A DNA stretch of 64,000 nt from Bacteroidales bacterium (GCA_023667095.1 JAMPAT010000001.1:85706-149705), one strand, 5' to 3'. Counted from the stretch's first letter, positions 35,844 through 46,309 are shown. Made by a program: numbers and translations. Notes: generated from the sequence alone by a model not told the origin.

Positions 35844-38800
35844 TTACAGTTCGAAGCGCAGCCCTATATTGAAGACACGCTGCAGCGGATAAGGCAAAGT
35901 GCCGGAACCGGCAGATTCGGGGTCACGGTCCTTAAGCCACATGGTATCCCATACCGCAACATTCTGTGCATTGAGATAGATACGCGCTGTTGAAACCCTT
36001 ATCTTCTTGAGCATCCCCGACGGGAAATTGTATCCAAGTTCAATGTTCCGGAGCTTGATGTAGTCCGTCTTCATAAGGTTCTGGTCGGACGTGACATTGT
36101 TGTTCGCCGTCGTGTGTGCAACAGGAAGAAGCGTGTCCATGTTGCCCTTTGTCCATCTGTTGAGGTTTATGACGCTGCTCGGATAGGCAAACAACCTTGC
36201 AGAACCGCCAAGTGCACCGCTGAACATCATGCTGAAATCAATTCCTCTCCAGTTTATGCCTATTGACAGTCCCCCTGTCAATGTAGGTACGGAGAAGCAT
36301 TTTATCGGCACCCTGTCGGAAGGGTCAATCACTCCGTCACCGTTTTTGTCATAATATTTGATGTCACCCGGGATTACAGGCCCGAAATTCTGAACAGGAC
36401 TGTTCTCTATGTCGGCCTCATCCTTGAAATATCCTATTGCATGATAGCCGAGGTCATATCCTATCTCATATCCGCGAAGGTCCTGGTACCCGTATTCCGG
36501 GGCCGGCTGGTCATTTTCAAGCACCTTGTTCCTTGCCCACGTCATCTGGAGGTTTGTGAAGAAAGAGAAGTCACGTCCAAACGACTTGAATACCCTTATC
36601 TCTCCCTCGACTCCCTGGTTGAGTACCTTTCCTGAATTTCTCGGTGCAATATTCTGGATTCCGACATAGTCAGGGACGCTTCCGGCGGCCGTAAGGATAT
36701 TGTCACGCCTCTCGTGGAAATAGTCCACTGTAAAATTGAGGACATTGTTGTCAAACAGCGACAGGTCCAGCCCGACATTGCCTTTCCTGGCCTTCTCCCA
36801 TGTGACGTATGTATTTCCGACCCTTATCTCATTATGTCCGCCGGCGGCGAGGGTTCCTCCATTGGTCGTACCGAAATAATATCCGTTCGGGAATATTGAC
36901 CCGAGACCTCCCCCAGGGCCGAACTCAGTCACATAAAGGAACCTGTCGCCTCCTATCCGGTCATTTCCTACAGTCCCGTATGAACCACGCAGCTTCAGGA
37001 TCTTGATCCATGAAGGCATCTTCATCCAAGGCTCATCACTGAGCACCCATCCGGCAGAAAACGAGGGGAATACACCATAGCGTCTCCCTTTCGGGAAATT
37101 CTCGGAGCCATTATACCCGACATTCAGTTCCAGGAAATACCGCTGGGCATAGCTGTATGCGGCACGTGCACTCAGGCCCTGGTATGCATACATATATTCT
37201 GAACTCTGGATATCCTTCAATGTCCTGTTGCCGAGAATCTGGGCATTGACCTGATGCTTTCCGAAAGAGCGGTCGTAGTTAAGGCGCACATCATAATATG
37301 TATAGCGTTCAACGTAGGAGGCAGTGCTTGCGGCCAGGCGCCCTTCCGTCGAATAGTCCTGATATACAGGATTTCCCTGTGCGTCAGGTCCACGGTACCA
37401 GAACTGCTCGAATGTCTGCCTCCATACCCTGTTCATGCTGTTGGTGTTCTCAAAGCTGAAATACGCCTGTATGCTCAGCCCTTCCGTTATGAAATCGAGG
37501 GCATGGCGTGCAGAGATTGTCCCGTACATCACATTTGATGTATTGCGATAATATCCGCTCTGTGTAATGACGCCATACGGGTTGTTCTGGTATGGAATCT
37601 CCAGCGCACTTCCAGCTGCAAGCGTCCCGTCCGGATTCCATATTGCCTGGGAGCCAGGCAGCCTTGTCGTGATTATCGAGAAGACATGCGGAAAACTCTC
37701 GCTCGGCCCGATCCTTGTCTCCAGCCTGCCGGCAAGGTCTATACGGATATTGAGCATCTTTGTAGCCTGGAAATCAAGGTTCGACCGGAAATTATAGCGT
37801 TCATACTTTGACTTCACGCCATAGTTTGCCTCAAACACATCATTATGGTTGAGCAATGTACCCTGGTTGATATAGCTTCCCGAGACAAAATAGTTTACAC
37901 GGTTATCCTTTCCTGCTGATCCGGAAATATTGACATTGTACTGCTGCTGCCATGAACAGTCTTTCAGCACGACATCAAACCAGTCGGTATTAGGATATTG
38001 ATACGGATCTGACCCGTCCTTTATAATCTGCAGTATCTCATCGGTATAGCGGAGCGGCTGTCCATCATTGAAATCCACAGCACGGTTATACATCGCCTGC
38101 TCATACGAGCTCATGGTCTCAGGAAGCCTTATGGGCTGCTGCATGGCCTCCTGTATTGTAAATGAAATCTTAGGCCTTCCGTTCCCCCCTCCACGCCTTG
38201 TCGTGACAACAACAACACCGTTCGCACCCTGGATTCCATAGAGTGATGACGATGAGGCATCCTTAAGTATTGTTATGGACTCTATCTCATTGGCATCCAG
38301 CATGTCAAAGTCTGCCTTGTCACGCGGAAGGCCGTCAATTACCACTAGAGGGGCACTTGAACCGTATGTACCGAGTCCACGGACATACAGCGCAGAGGCA
38401 TCTGCTCCAGGCTCTCCTGAGGACTGCACTGTAATAAGGCCAGGAAGCTTGCCTGCAAGCGCATTTGAAATGTTGGCCACCGGACTCTGCACAAGGTCCT
38501 TCGTCTGTATTGTCGAAATGGCACCGGTGACAGAACGCCTTGTCTGACGGTTGTTCATCCCGACCACCACAACCTCGTCAAGATATTCTTCCGATTCGGA
38601 AAGGACAATCTCGTACCACTCCCTTGAATCAGCCTTCAGCACAAAATCACTGTAGCCGATACATGATATGACCAGTTCCGCCCCAGATGGGACTGTGATG
38701 GAGAATGTTCCGTCAAGGTCTGTAATTGCTCCTTTTGAAGTTCCGGACTGAATGACCGATGCACCGATGACTGGCTCCCCTCCGGTATCCCTTATGATAC

Positions 38801-38916
38801 CTTTCACTGTCCTCTCCGCCTGGCCAGTCCTTAATTCAGAGGCATTTAGCGATACCCCCCCCAGCCACGGCGACAAGAGAGAACACGAAGATGCCGATTA
38901 AGCAGATTTTTCTCAT
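35844..38916 (-). CDS. SusC-family TonB-dependent transporter (PUL 2), frameshifted at a G8 tract
   Basis: From ATG 38916, 18 codons encode a signal peptide (MRKICLIGIFVFSLVAVA), then eight G (38862-38855) shift the frame so that translation ends after 26 residues at a TGA. The rest is an intact 1010-codon SusC frame: carboxypeptidase-D-like domain (RTVKGIIRDTGGEPVIGASV), plug (GANGVVVVTTRRGG) and barrel ending VFNIGLRFEL. With 7 or 10 G the whole gene is one frame (1023 residues with 7 G). There are no other lesions, so it is probably phase-variable rather than dead. A TTG at 38876 lies in the SusC frame but would give no signal peptide. It is the first gene of PUL 2. Confidence 0.9.
38855..38862 (-). 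repeat. Homopolymer G8 (C8 on plus strand), putative phase-variation tract
   Basis: Eight identical bases at the codons for the signal-peptidase cleavage region of the PUL 2 SusC, where extra Gly residues would be tolerated. The only other run of this length in the window is at the same place in the PUL 3 SusC. Confidence 0.85.
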
Positions 38917-39071
38917 TGTCAAATTATTAATGGTTATTAGCTATAATCCGGTCAGGACATTAGATTGCCGCCACCGTACTGCCAAAACAGGCTTTATGCA
39001 GGCTCTGTTCAGGCTTCCTGCCGCTTTCAGCTGCCTACGTGCGGCTTCTGTTCCTTCTTCCGGAATATTTT

Positions 39072-39262
39072 CTGTAAATTAAACCATTTATTTTTATATC
39101 GGATTATTAAACCATAGCTTTTATTTATCATTTTATCTCCTTTCAGATATAATTTTCTGCCAATTAGCCAATTGCCATGTATTGCCCTCCACAACCAATA
39201 AGAAATAATTTTATAAATTATTTAATTATTTACGCCATAATTAATAAAATTCACTCACAAAT
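39072..39262 (-). promoter_or_regulatory. PUL 2 upstream control region shared with PUL 3
   Basis: The block at 39072-39097 (containing CATTTATTTTTATA) is nearly identical to 63100-63125, and 39196-39220 (CAATAAGAAATAATTTTATA) to 63222-63245, with the same spacing (124 and 122 bp). Both regions point the same way and end 136-156 bp before the first gene of their operon. The remaining bases from 38917 to 39375 are AT-rich and hold nothing else I can identify. Confidence 0.65.
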
Positions 39263-39375
39263 ATAGCCGGCTGTCCGCTGCAAGGCCTTATATAGCTTCA
39301 ATTATGGATTGCAATATTCAGGTCTACATAATTCTCCATCTGGCATATTCTTCAGGTATCCCCCCACCAGTGGCA

Positions 39376-40295
39376 CAGGTTGGCAAAAACAACGACAAAC
39401 CTGAGCCAACAACACGCAACACAACGGCATGGAAGGCAACCAGACAGCGCAGGTTGGCGAAAACAATGACCAACCTGTACCAACAACAAGCAATACAACG
39501 GCATGGAAGGCAACCAAACAGCGCAGGTTGGCGGAAACAATGACCAACCTGCACCATCAACCAGCAATACAACAGCATGGAAGGCAACCAGGCAGCGCAG
39601 GTTGGCGGAAACAATGACCAACCTGCACCATCAACCAGCAATACAACAGCATGGAAGGCAACCAGGCAGCGCAGGTTGGCGGAAACAACAACCAACCCGC
39701 ACCATCAAAAGGCAATACAACAACATGGAAGGCAACCAAACAGCGCAGGTTGGCAGAAACAATGACCAACCTGCACCATCAACAAGCAATACAACGGCAT
39801 GGAAAGCAACCAGGCAGCGCAGGTTGGCAATAAAGATAACCAACCCGCACCATCAAAAGGCAATACAACAGCATGGAAAGCAATCAGGCAGCGCAGGTTG
39901 GCAACAAAGATAACCAACCCGCACCATCAAAAGGCAATACAACAGCATGGAAAGCAATCAGGCAGCGCAGGTTGGCAACAAAGATAACCAACCCGCACCA
40001 TCAAAAGGCAATACAACAGCATGGAAAGCAACCAGGCAGCGCAGGTTGGCAGAAACAACGACCAACCTGCACCATCAACAAGCAATACAACGGCATGGAA
40101 GGCAACCAGGCAGCGCAGGTTGGCGGAAACAATGACCAACCTGCACCACCGACACACAATACAACAGCATGGAAGGCAACCAAACGGCGCAGGTTGGCGA
40201 AAACAATGACCAACCTGCACCAGCAACACGCAATAGAACGGCATGGAAGGCAACCAGACAGCGCAGGTTGGCGAAAAAGATGACCAACCTGCACC
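39376..40295. repeat. 74-bp tandem hairpin array, 12 full units plus a partial
   Basis: CAGGTTGGC recurs at 39376, 39450, 39524 and every 74 bp to 40264. Each unit has inverted arms GCAGGTTGG / CCAACCTGC around a 12-nt loop, then a conserved GCATGGAA(A/G)GCAA tail. Units vary by a few substitutions: in units 5 and 7-9 the right arm is CCAACCCGC, a change that keeps a G-U pair in minus-strand RNA but makes an A-C mismatch in plus-strand RNA. Frames are open on both strands because the unit lacks stops; I do not consider them genes. It lies between PUL 3 and PUL 2. 40296-40394 is unremarkable. Confidence 0.95.
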
Positions 40296-40394
40296 TCATG
40301 CAACACCTTTCCTATCAGTTTTTACAAAAACAGAGGCCCCTCTGTCTTTACAGAACTTTGCAGCAGACAAAAATAAGGATGTCAATCGGAATAC

Positions 40395-41614
40395 CTACTG
40401 GACAATCCTGACAGGGCGGGACACCACCCAATTGCAGAACTCATGGTAAAGTTCACGGTCGTCCGGTGCCGAGGAATTCTTAAGGTCCCTGACAGCATCT
40501 CCACCGACATAATAGGCTATATCCTGCGTATCCCAGGCACCATATTCCTTGAATGCCTTCATGTAGTTGCGCAGGCGTCCTGCCTTTCCCTTGCCGGCCA
40601 GCACATTGCCGTCAAATTCCATCTCCAGGTTCATACCGTTCTCCCGCGCTGTCCTGCAGGCATCGTCAAGACGAGAATAAGGCACATTCACATCGAAGAA
40701 GTAATTCGGCTGCAGGTATGCCGTATTGAAACCAAATTCGCTCCATCTGCTGAACCCGTTGGCATTATAGTACGGAATCCAGTTGAAGCTGTATTTGAAG
40801 CTTCCGAGGTAATCCCCTATTTCATGGAGGATGTCAGATGTAGTTGCAGCACTTTCCGCTATCCAGTAGAAGCCTCCCGTACAGAATCAATATACCATTT
40901 GACTGCACGTATCCTGTCGGCTGATTTCATGAAATTCATCTCTTCCCCATCAATCTGCCCCCAGTACACATTTATGTTCAAGTCATGTCTGGCCTGCTTT
41001 ATCGGCTCCGGTACGGTAATGACAACACCGCACTTCCTGCCTTTGATTCCAAGTTCAGCTGCAACCTCACCGAATGCCTTGTCCAGGGCATCCAGTGGAG
41101 AAATTGACGGATTCAGGGCTGACGTTTCAAAATAATAGTCAATCAGAGTCTGCCAGTCCTCCTTGGTGGCTGAGTCAAGATAGACTCCGTCATATTTGTA
41201 GCCTACCGTAAACGTATGGTCCGTGGCCTGCAGACCGTTATATGAACCGGCATACATGAATTCAAGGAAAAGGAAGGAATCAAACAGAAGATGCTTCTTT
41301 CCTGACCTGTCCTCATAAAGGAGATAATCACGGAAACGGTATGTATCCCATGTACTTGACTTTCCCCTGTGAGGTGAACCGCCGTATGCAAGCACCATAT
41401 CCCTGTAGGAAGGTATCATTACCCTCTCTTTCTCGTCACCAAGCCATACTGTCTCCTCCCTGTCACCGCCGCCATTTCCATTGTCTGGACCGATGGGCCT
41501 GTCCGGATAGTCATATCCGTTTCCGCACGAAACTGCAGCAAAGACAGCGGCCAGGGCAGCGCACTGCCTACATAGGACACTGTATATTTTTTTCCTAAAA
41601 CAACAACATTTCAT
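40395..41614 (-). pseudogene. DUF4855 lipoprotein gene broken by a frameshift
   Basis: The first part (41614-40859) encodes a lipoprotein (signal ends FAAVSC) with an AYGGSPH / LLFDSFLFLEFMYAG / LIDYYFE / KWYIDSV series matching the DUF4855 half of the fusion encoded at 48606-50552. It stops at 40859. The matching continuation, FYWIAES through WIPYYNANGF, YLQPNYFF and MNLEMEFDGN, resumes in another frame and ends at 40395. Compared with the paralogue, about a dozen residues are missing at the junction, so a small deletion probably broke the gene. No homopolymer is present there. It is the last gene of PUL 3. Confidence 0.85.
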
Positions 41615-41695
41615 ATAAGGACTATTCATTATTCAGCAAAAATAGAAAAGTTTTTCTCTCTGTAAAAACGGTACCCATGCTACAGAAGCCAGATT

Positions 41696-44026
41696 TCACC
41701 TCATCGGCAGCACTTCCAGCTCCGCTGAAAGAGGCAAATTCCCGGACGATGTCCCTACAAGAATCTTCCACTTGCCAGGAATAAGCATCCATCCCCCGTC
41801 CATGCCTCCGTTCCATACGGCAAGGTCATTTACCTTAAAGCTTATAGACACATCCTCATGGGCATCTGGAGCAAGGACAGAAGTCTTTGCATACCCCTTC
41901 AATTCAATGGCCGGCCTGTCTTCAGTACCTTCCGGAGGGCACACATAAAGCTGCACAACCTGCTTTGCCTCAAAATCACCTGTATTCCTGACCCTGACAT
42001 GGGCAGTCACAACATCTCCGGCCCTCTCAATCCTCAGGCCGGACAGACTGAAGTCCGAATATGTCAGTCCATAGCCGAAAGGATAGGAGACAGGTACTCC
42101 CGCAGTGGCATAATGGCGGTAACCGACATAGATATCCTCATCATAGTCAGTATAATCGATATTGGGAATATCATAGTACTTGCATTTCGTGCTGTAATGC
42201 TCGTATGACTGGTTAAGGCCTGTCTCCGGCACATTCAGAGGAAAATTCTGCGAAGGGACATCCGCGTATGAAACCGGGATGCTCACCGGAAGGTGGCCGC
42301 TTGGAGAGACTTCTCCGGAAATCACTGAAGCTACGGAATTGCCGCCCTCCTGTCCGGGCTGCCAGCATATCATCACTGCATCAGCCATGTCCTGCCAGGA
42401 TTCCATCTCAATCACTCCGCAGATGTTGAGCATCACCACGACTTTCTTTCCGGCAGCATGAAAAGCCGAGCTCACATGCCTGATAAGCGCAAGCTCATCA
42501 ATATGAAGCATATAATCCCTCTCTATATGCCTGTCAAAGGCCTCTGCCGAATTGCGGCTTACTGTAATTACTGCAACATCGGAATTCCGGGCACCGTTTT
42601 CCACAGCAGCATCAATGTCACGGACCTCATTCGGCCGCAGGTCGTAGACATACCAAGGCCTGGCCGCCTTCAAAGGTGCAAGTCTCTCCCTTTCCTGCCT
42701 GATCCACCCTGAATACAGGCTGTCCACTTCAGCATTCAGTGTAAAGCCATAGTTCAGAAGCCCGTCACGCAGATCTACGACATACGGTTTGTTGACATCG
42801 CCTGACCCTTTGCCTCCTGCAATGAAATCGTATGCCCCCACACCATACAGAGCCACCTCACATGACTTCTTGAGAGGAAGGACGCCATCATTCCTGAGCA
42901 GCACCATGCCCTCGGCCGCCACATCACGTGCGACCCTTGCATGAGCCTCAAGGTCAGGAGAATCAGAGTAGGCATAGCCCTTATAGCGGGGTGTCTTCAC
43001 TATAAGTTCCAATATCCTCTTCACACAGGCATCTATCTCTTCCTCCTTCAGGGAGCCATCCCCCAGGGCAGCCACAAGAGTCTCATAATGCTCATTCAGC
43101 CCGGGCTGTATCATGTCATTTCCTGCCTTTACCTGCCCTACGGCATCCAGGCCTCCGCCCCAGTCCGTAACCACAGTCCCGCAATACCCCCACTCTTCAC
43201 GGAGGATCTCAGTTATAAGCCTGTAGCTCTCGGATGTATATTCCCCGTTGACATAGTTGTATGAAGTCATGACGGTCCACGGACCGCTTTCCTTGACCGC
43301 AATCTCGAAATTCCTCAGATATATCTCCCTCAACGCCCTCTCGCTCAGCCTTGAATCATTTCCGAGACGGTTTATTTCCTGGTTGTTGACAGCAAAATGC
43401 TTTACAGATGTCCCGACACCCTCACTCTGCACACCGCGTATATAGGCAGCTGCAATCTTTCCGGCAAGCAGAGGGTCCTCTGAATAATACTCGAAATTCC
43501 TTCCGCACAGAGGATTGCGCATTATGTTTATTCCAGGTGCAAGGAGGACATCAGCCCCATATTCAAGAACCTCGTTTCCGATGGCAGCACCAACCTTCTC
43601 AACCAGGGCATCATTCCAGGAAGATGCAAGCAGAGTCCCGACAGGGAAACCCGTACAATAGTATGTCCGCCCTGAACTGTCACGCACAGGGTTTATCCTG
43701 AGCCCTGCCGGACCGTCCGCAAAGACAAGGGGAGAAATCCCGAGCCGCTCGACAGGATAAGTCGTCCCTGCCGCTCCAGGGAGAATATTTTCGGTATATC
43801 CGACATCCGCCCGTTCTGCATCGGAAAAGCTGCGCGACATCCCGACTATCATATTGGCCTTTTCTTCAAGCGTCATGGAGGCAACTACCTTGTCTATCGT
43901 CTTCTCCGTAAGCCTGAGCGGCTTCTTGGCAGCAATAGTCCCGCTGCACAGGACTGACAATGGCATAAATAAGGCGACAAAAAGCGCCAGACGAGAATTA
44001 AAACATGATTTCAGCATAACAAACAT
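41696..44026 (-). CDS. GH3 family beta-glycosidase
   Basis: A 776-residue exported glycoside hydrolase family 3 enzyme (signal ending around SGTIAA; ATG 44017 is an alternative start). Seen: MTLEEKANMIVG, PLVFADGPAGLR, the GKIAAAYIRGVQ and VKHFAVNNQE motifs of the TIM barrel, nucleophile D288 in VVTDWGG, the second alpha/beta domain (GVGAYDFIAGGKGSGDVN), and a fibronectin-III-like C-terminal domain (VRVRNTGDFEAKQVVQLYV). GH3 enzymes release beta-linked Glc, Xyl or GlcNAc; the KHF(A/G)xxx signature of NagZ-type N-acetylglucosaminidases is not evident, so beta-glucosidase-type activity is more likely. It lies in PUL 3. Confidence 0.92.
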   Translation of the reverse strand: MFVMLKSCFNSRLALFVALFMPLSVLCSGTIAAKKPLRLTEKTIDKVVASMTLEEKANMIVGMSRSFSDAERADVGYTENILPGAAGTTYPVERLGISPLVFADGPAGLRINPVRDSSGRTYYCTGFPVGTLLASSWNDALVEKVGAAIGNEVLEYGADVLLAPGINIMRNPLCGRNFEYYSEDPLLAGKIAAAYIRGVQSEGVGTSVKHFAVNNQEINRLGNDSRLSERALREIYLRNFEIAVKESGPWTVMTSYNYVNGEYTSESYRLITEILREEWGYCGTVVTDWGGGLDAVGQVKAGNDMIQPGLNEHYETLVAALGDGSLKEEEIDACVKRILELIVKTPRYKGYAYSDSPDLEAHARVARDVAAEGMVLLRNDGVLPLKKSCEVALYGVGAYDFIAGGKGSGDVNKPYVVDLRDGLLNYGFTLNAEVDSLYSGWIRQERERLAPLKAARPWYVYDLRPNEVRDIDAAVENGARNSDVAVITVSRNSAEAFDRHIERDYMLHIDELALIRHVSSAFHAAGKKVVVMLNICGVIEMESWQDMADAVMICWQPGQEGGNSVASVISGEVSPSGHLPVSIPVSYADVPSQNFPLNVPETGLNQSYEHYSTKCKYYDIPNIDYTDYDEDIYVGYRHYATAGVPVSYPFGYGLTYSDFSLSGLRIERAGDVVTAHVRVRNTGDFEAKQVVQLYVCPPEGTEDRPAIELKGYAKTSVLAPDAHEDVSISFKVNDLAVWNGGMDGGWMLIPGKWKILVGTSSGNLPLSAELEVLPMR

Positions 44027-44083
44027 ATATTGGAAGCCGGTTTAAAATTATTCAAAAGTTCGGCAGAGTCCTGTACCCCGGGC

Positions 44084-46225
44084 CTATTCCAGCATTGATT
44101 CAATCACATCCATATCTTCTTTTCCTATGCAGGAATCTGAAGTAATGTCCCAGAATGAAGTTTCCATCTCCATCAGGGCCTGGGTCGTGACAATCCAGCT
44201 CTGGATCCAGCCTGTAAGCGTAGACTGTGCGCCCCATCCGGCATCGGCATTGGATGCCCAATAGTCCCAGTTCCTGTAGTTGAATGCACGGAACCATGCT
44301 CCGTCCACATTCCTGAACCGGTCGCTCCGCACCTGGATGCGTGTCATGAAATCCGACAATTTCTCCACAGCCTCAATCATGGAAGGATCACCTGTCGCAC
44401 ACGCGGCCTCATTCAGTCCGAAAAACGCGAAATTGCCGGTATAGAGCATATCAGCGACAGGATCACCGTTGTCAAAAATCAGCGGTGCCTCCTCCTTTCC
44501 GTATGCCTCATTGGAGCGGCATCTTCCGAAAAGTCCTTTGGAGGCATCTCCAAGCTCTTCCCTTATGGCTCCGCATTCCACCTGGTTGCGCAAAAATTCC
44601 GTAACCATAAAATCAAGCCACTCCCTGTGCTCCGGAGTCGGTGATACCCTGTAGAGCCATGCCAGAGGCAGTATCATCCTGGCCTTTTCCTGCTGTATGC
44701 CGTTTGTCCAGCTCCAGCCGTCAGGATAGGCATCCATTGTAAGGCCTATCGCCTCCTCGCACATCTCCAGCAGAGGCCCATATCCGGTCTGACGGTAAAG
44801 CCAAAGGTAGCAGGCCCACATCCACGACTCGAAATGCGGATGAGGATTTACAAGGTCACGGCTGCGGAAATGTTTCCATCCATATTTCTGCAGGTCCGCA
44901 TCCAGCAGACGGTCTCCCCTGAACCCATGCAGCCCTGTAGTCCTGTAATTGCCGATTATGGCCTCGGTAATCTTCCTGTCCCAGCGGCTCTCACCTATGA
45001 TATGGGAACTCAGGATTGTACCGAGAATTGACCTTGCGTTGTCATCCCCGTAATATGTATCCTTGGCTGCCGGGGTGATTGCCCAGCTAAGAAGCCCGTA
45101 TGAAGGAGACTGAGGGTCATCACGCGGCCCGTCACGGAAATCCCTGAATGAGCATTCCGCAATATTGGCCGCGACCTTTTTGTATTCTTCCTCTCCGAGC
45201 AGCTGGCCGGCAATGGCGAATGTCATGGATGATTCCCCCTGTACATCATCACGGAGCCAATAGCGGTAGGCCTGGCGTCCATCCGCATATATGGCAGAGC
45301 AATGCCCCTCGAGTACACCGAGCGAGCCGTCTCCATCCGGGGCATCGGCCGGAAGCTCCGGGCCTACAGGCATCATGCCGTCTCCCTGGTAGCGGTACAG
45401 CCAGCTTTCCTTCCATGAAGGATGAACCAGGAAATGCCCGTTATAGAACCACTCCACACCTTTACGGACTGAAGAAATCCTTGCAGACTTAGGCAAAGGC
45501 TCATTTTCAGTATATGATGGCCGGACAAAGCCAGTCCACCTGCTGAATTTCACCTCCTTCTGCAAAAGGTCCCCCACTATATATTCCCAAAATGCTTTCC
45601 AGCGGAATTCCGGCAAGAACCTAACCTTGGCAAAATTGCTCAGCTGTGACGTCGAAAGCCACATGCCATCTCCGGCCCTGTGCACCAGCGGCCATGCAGG
45701 AGTATTGTCAAGGCCGTAGACAGCAGTATCGAAACCTGCAACCGAGGCCAGGACCATGACAGCCCCGTCAGAACTTTCACGGAAATAATATCCCCTGTTG
45801 ACCGTAAGCAAATCCATCGGCCTGAGTTCCGGTGCAAGGCTGTCCACTACGACAACCCTCTCAAGCACAGCCTCATGCAAAGCCGGCAAAGTGTCCGAAA
45901 AGCTTGCAAACTCGGCAAATATCCGTAGCTTCTTGGCGGCAGCAACAGACGCCTGCCCTGATGTGACAAGGCGTACGCTGTCCGGATAGGCTGGATTGAG
46001 AATCAGCACTGCCGACCCTTCCGGGGCCATATCAAGAATTTCATCCGCATCAAATGAACGTATTATCTTGAAGCCCTCGTCCTCAAGCAGTTCCACGAGG
46101 TCATTGCCATCCTCTGCACAACAATACAATGTCCCCTTTGGAACGCATCCAGAAGCCAGCAATGCGATAATGCACAATAGTGCCACAGCCAAAGGCCCGG
46201 TTCCTGTAAGTCTGTCTTTAATCAT
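44084..46225 (-). CDS. Unrecognised 713-residue lipoprotein, predicted alpha/alpha-toroid enzyme
   Basis: A lipoprotein (signal ends LASGC; start ATG 46225). The first 200 residues form an alpha/beta domain (EGSAVLILNPAYPDSV, GRYF-like NRGYYFRESSDGAVMVL), and the rest is helical with regularly spaced Trp/Tyr and acidic motifs: RKGVEWFYNG, QAYRYWLRDDVQGESSMTFA, TYYGDDNARSILG, HPHFESWMWACYLWLY and GWGAQSTLTGWIQSW. This is the look of an (alpha/alpha)6 barrel, as in GH88, GH105 and GH127-type enzymes. I cannot name a family. Its place among GH20, GH3 and GH89 genes argues for a hydrolase acting on the same glycan. Confidence 0.7.
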   Translation of the reverse strand: MIKDRLTGTGPLAVALLCIIALLASGCVPKGTLYCCAEDGNDLVELLEDEGFKIIRSFDADEILDMAPEGSAVLILNPAYPDSVRLVTSGQASVAAAKKLRIFAEFASFSDTLPALHEAVLERVVVVDSLAPELRPMDLLTVNRGYYFRESSDGAVMVLASVAGFDTAVYGLDNTPAWPLVHRAGDGMWLSTSQLSNFAKVRFLPEFRWKAFWEYIVGDLLQKEVKFSRWTGFVRPSYTENEPLPKSARISSVRKGVEWFYNGHFLVHPSWKESWLYRYQGDGMMPVGPELPADAPDGDGSLGVLEGHCSAIYADGRQAYRYWLRDDVQGESSMTFAIAGQLLGEEEYKKVAANIAECSFRDFRDGPRDDPQSPSYGLLSWAITPAAKDTYYGDDNARSILGTILSSHIIGESRWDRKITEAIIGNYRTTGLHGFRGDRLLDADLQKYGWKHFRSRDLVNPHPHFESWMWACYLWLYRQTGYGPLLEMCEEAIGLTMDAYPDGWSWTNGIQQEKARMILPLAWLYRVSPTPEHREWLDFMVTEFLRNQVECGAIREELGDASKGLFGRCRSNEAYGKEEAPLIFDNGDPVADMLYTGNFAFFGLNEAACATGDPSMIEAVEKLSDFMTRIQVRSDRFRNVDGAWFRAFNYRNWDYWASNADAGWGAQSTLTGWIQSWIVTTQALMEMETSFWDITSDSCIGKEDMDVIESMLE

Positions 46226-46309
46226 AAATATTCCTGTTTTATACATGTCAAAATTTTCCTGGTTACGTTGCCCTGCACAGTCAGTCGCAAGACACGTCCA
46301 TCATACCCT

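Noticed and set aside
39376..40295. CRISPR array
   Set aside because: The whole 74-bp unit is conserved, there are no unique spacers between repeats, and no cas genes are nearby.
39302..40306. Many overlapping frames of 60-136 residues on both strands of the 74-bp array
   Set aside because: The repeat unit lacks stop codons in most frames and 74 is not a multiple of three, so every frame opens by chance; no signal, domain or start context is seen.
41696..44026. NagZ-type beta-N-acetylglucosaminidase assignment for the GH3 enzyme
   Set aside because: The protein has the three-domain beta-glucosidase layout with a fibronectin-like end, and the NagZ-specific His/Asp loop motif was not found.
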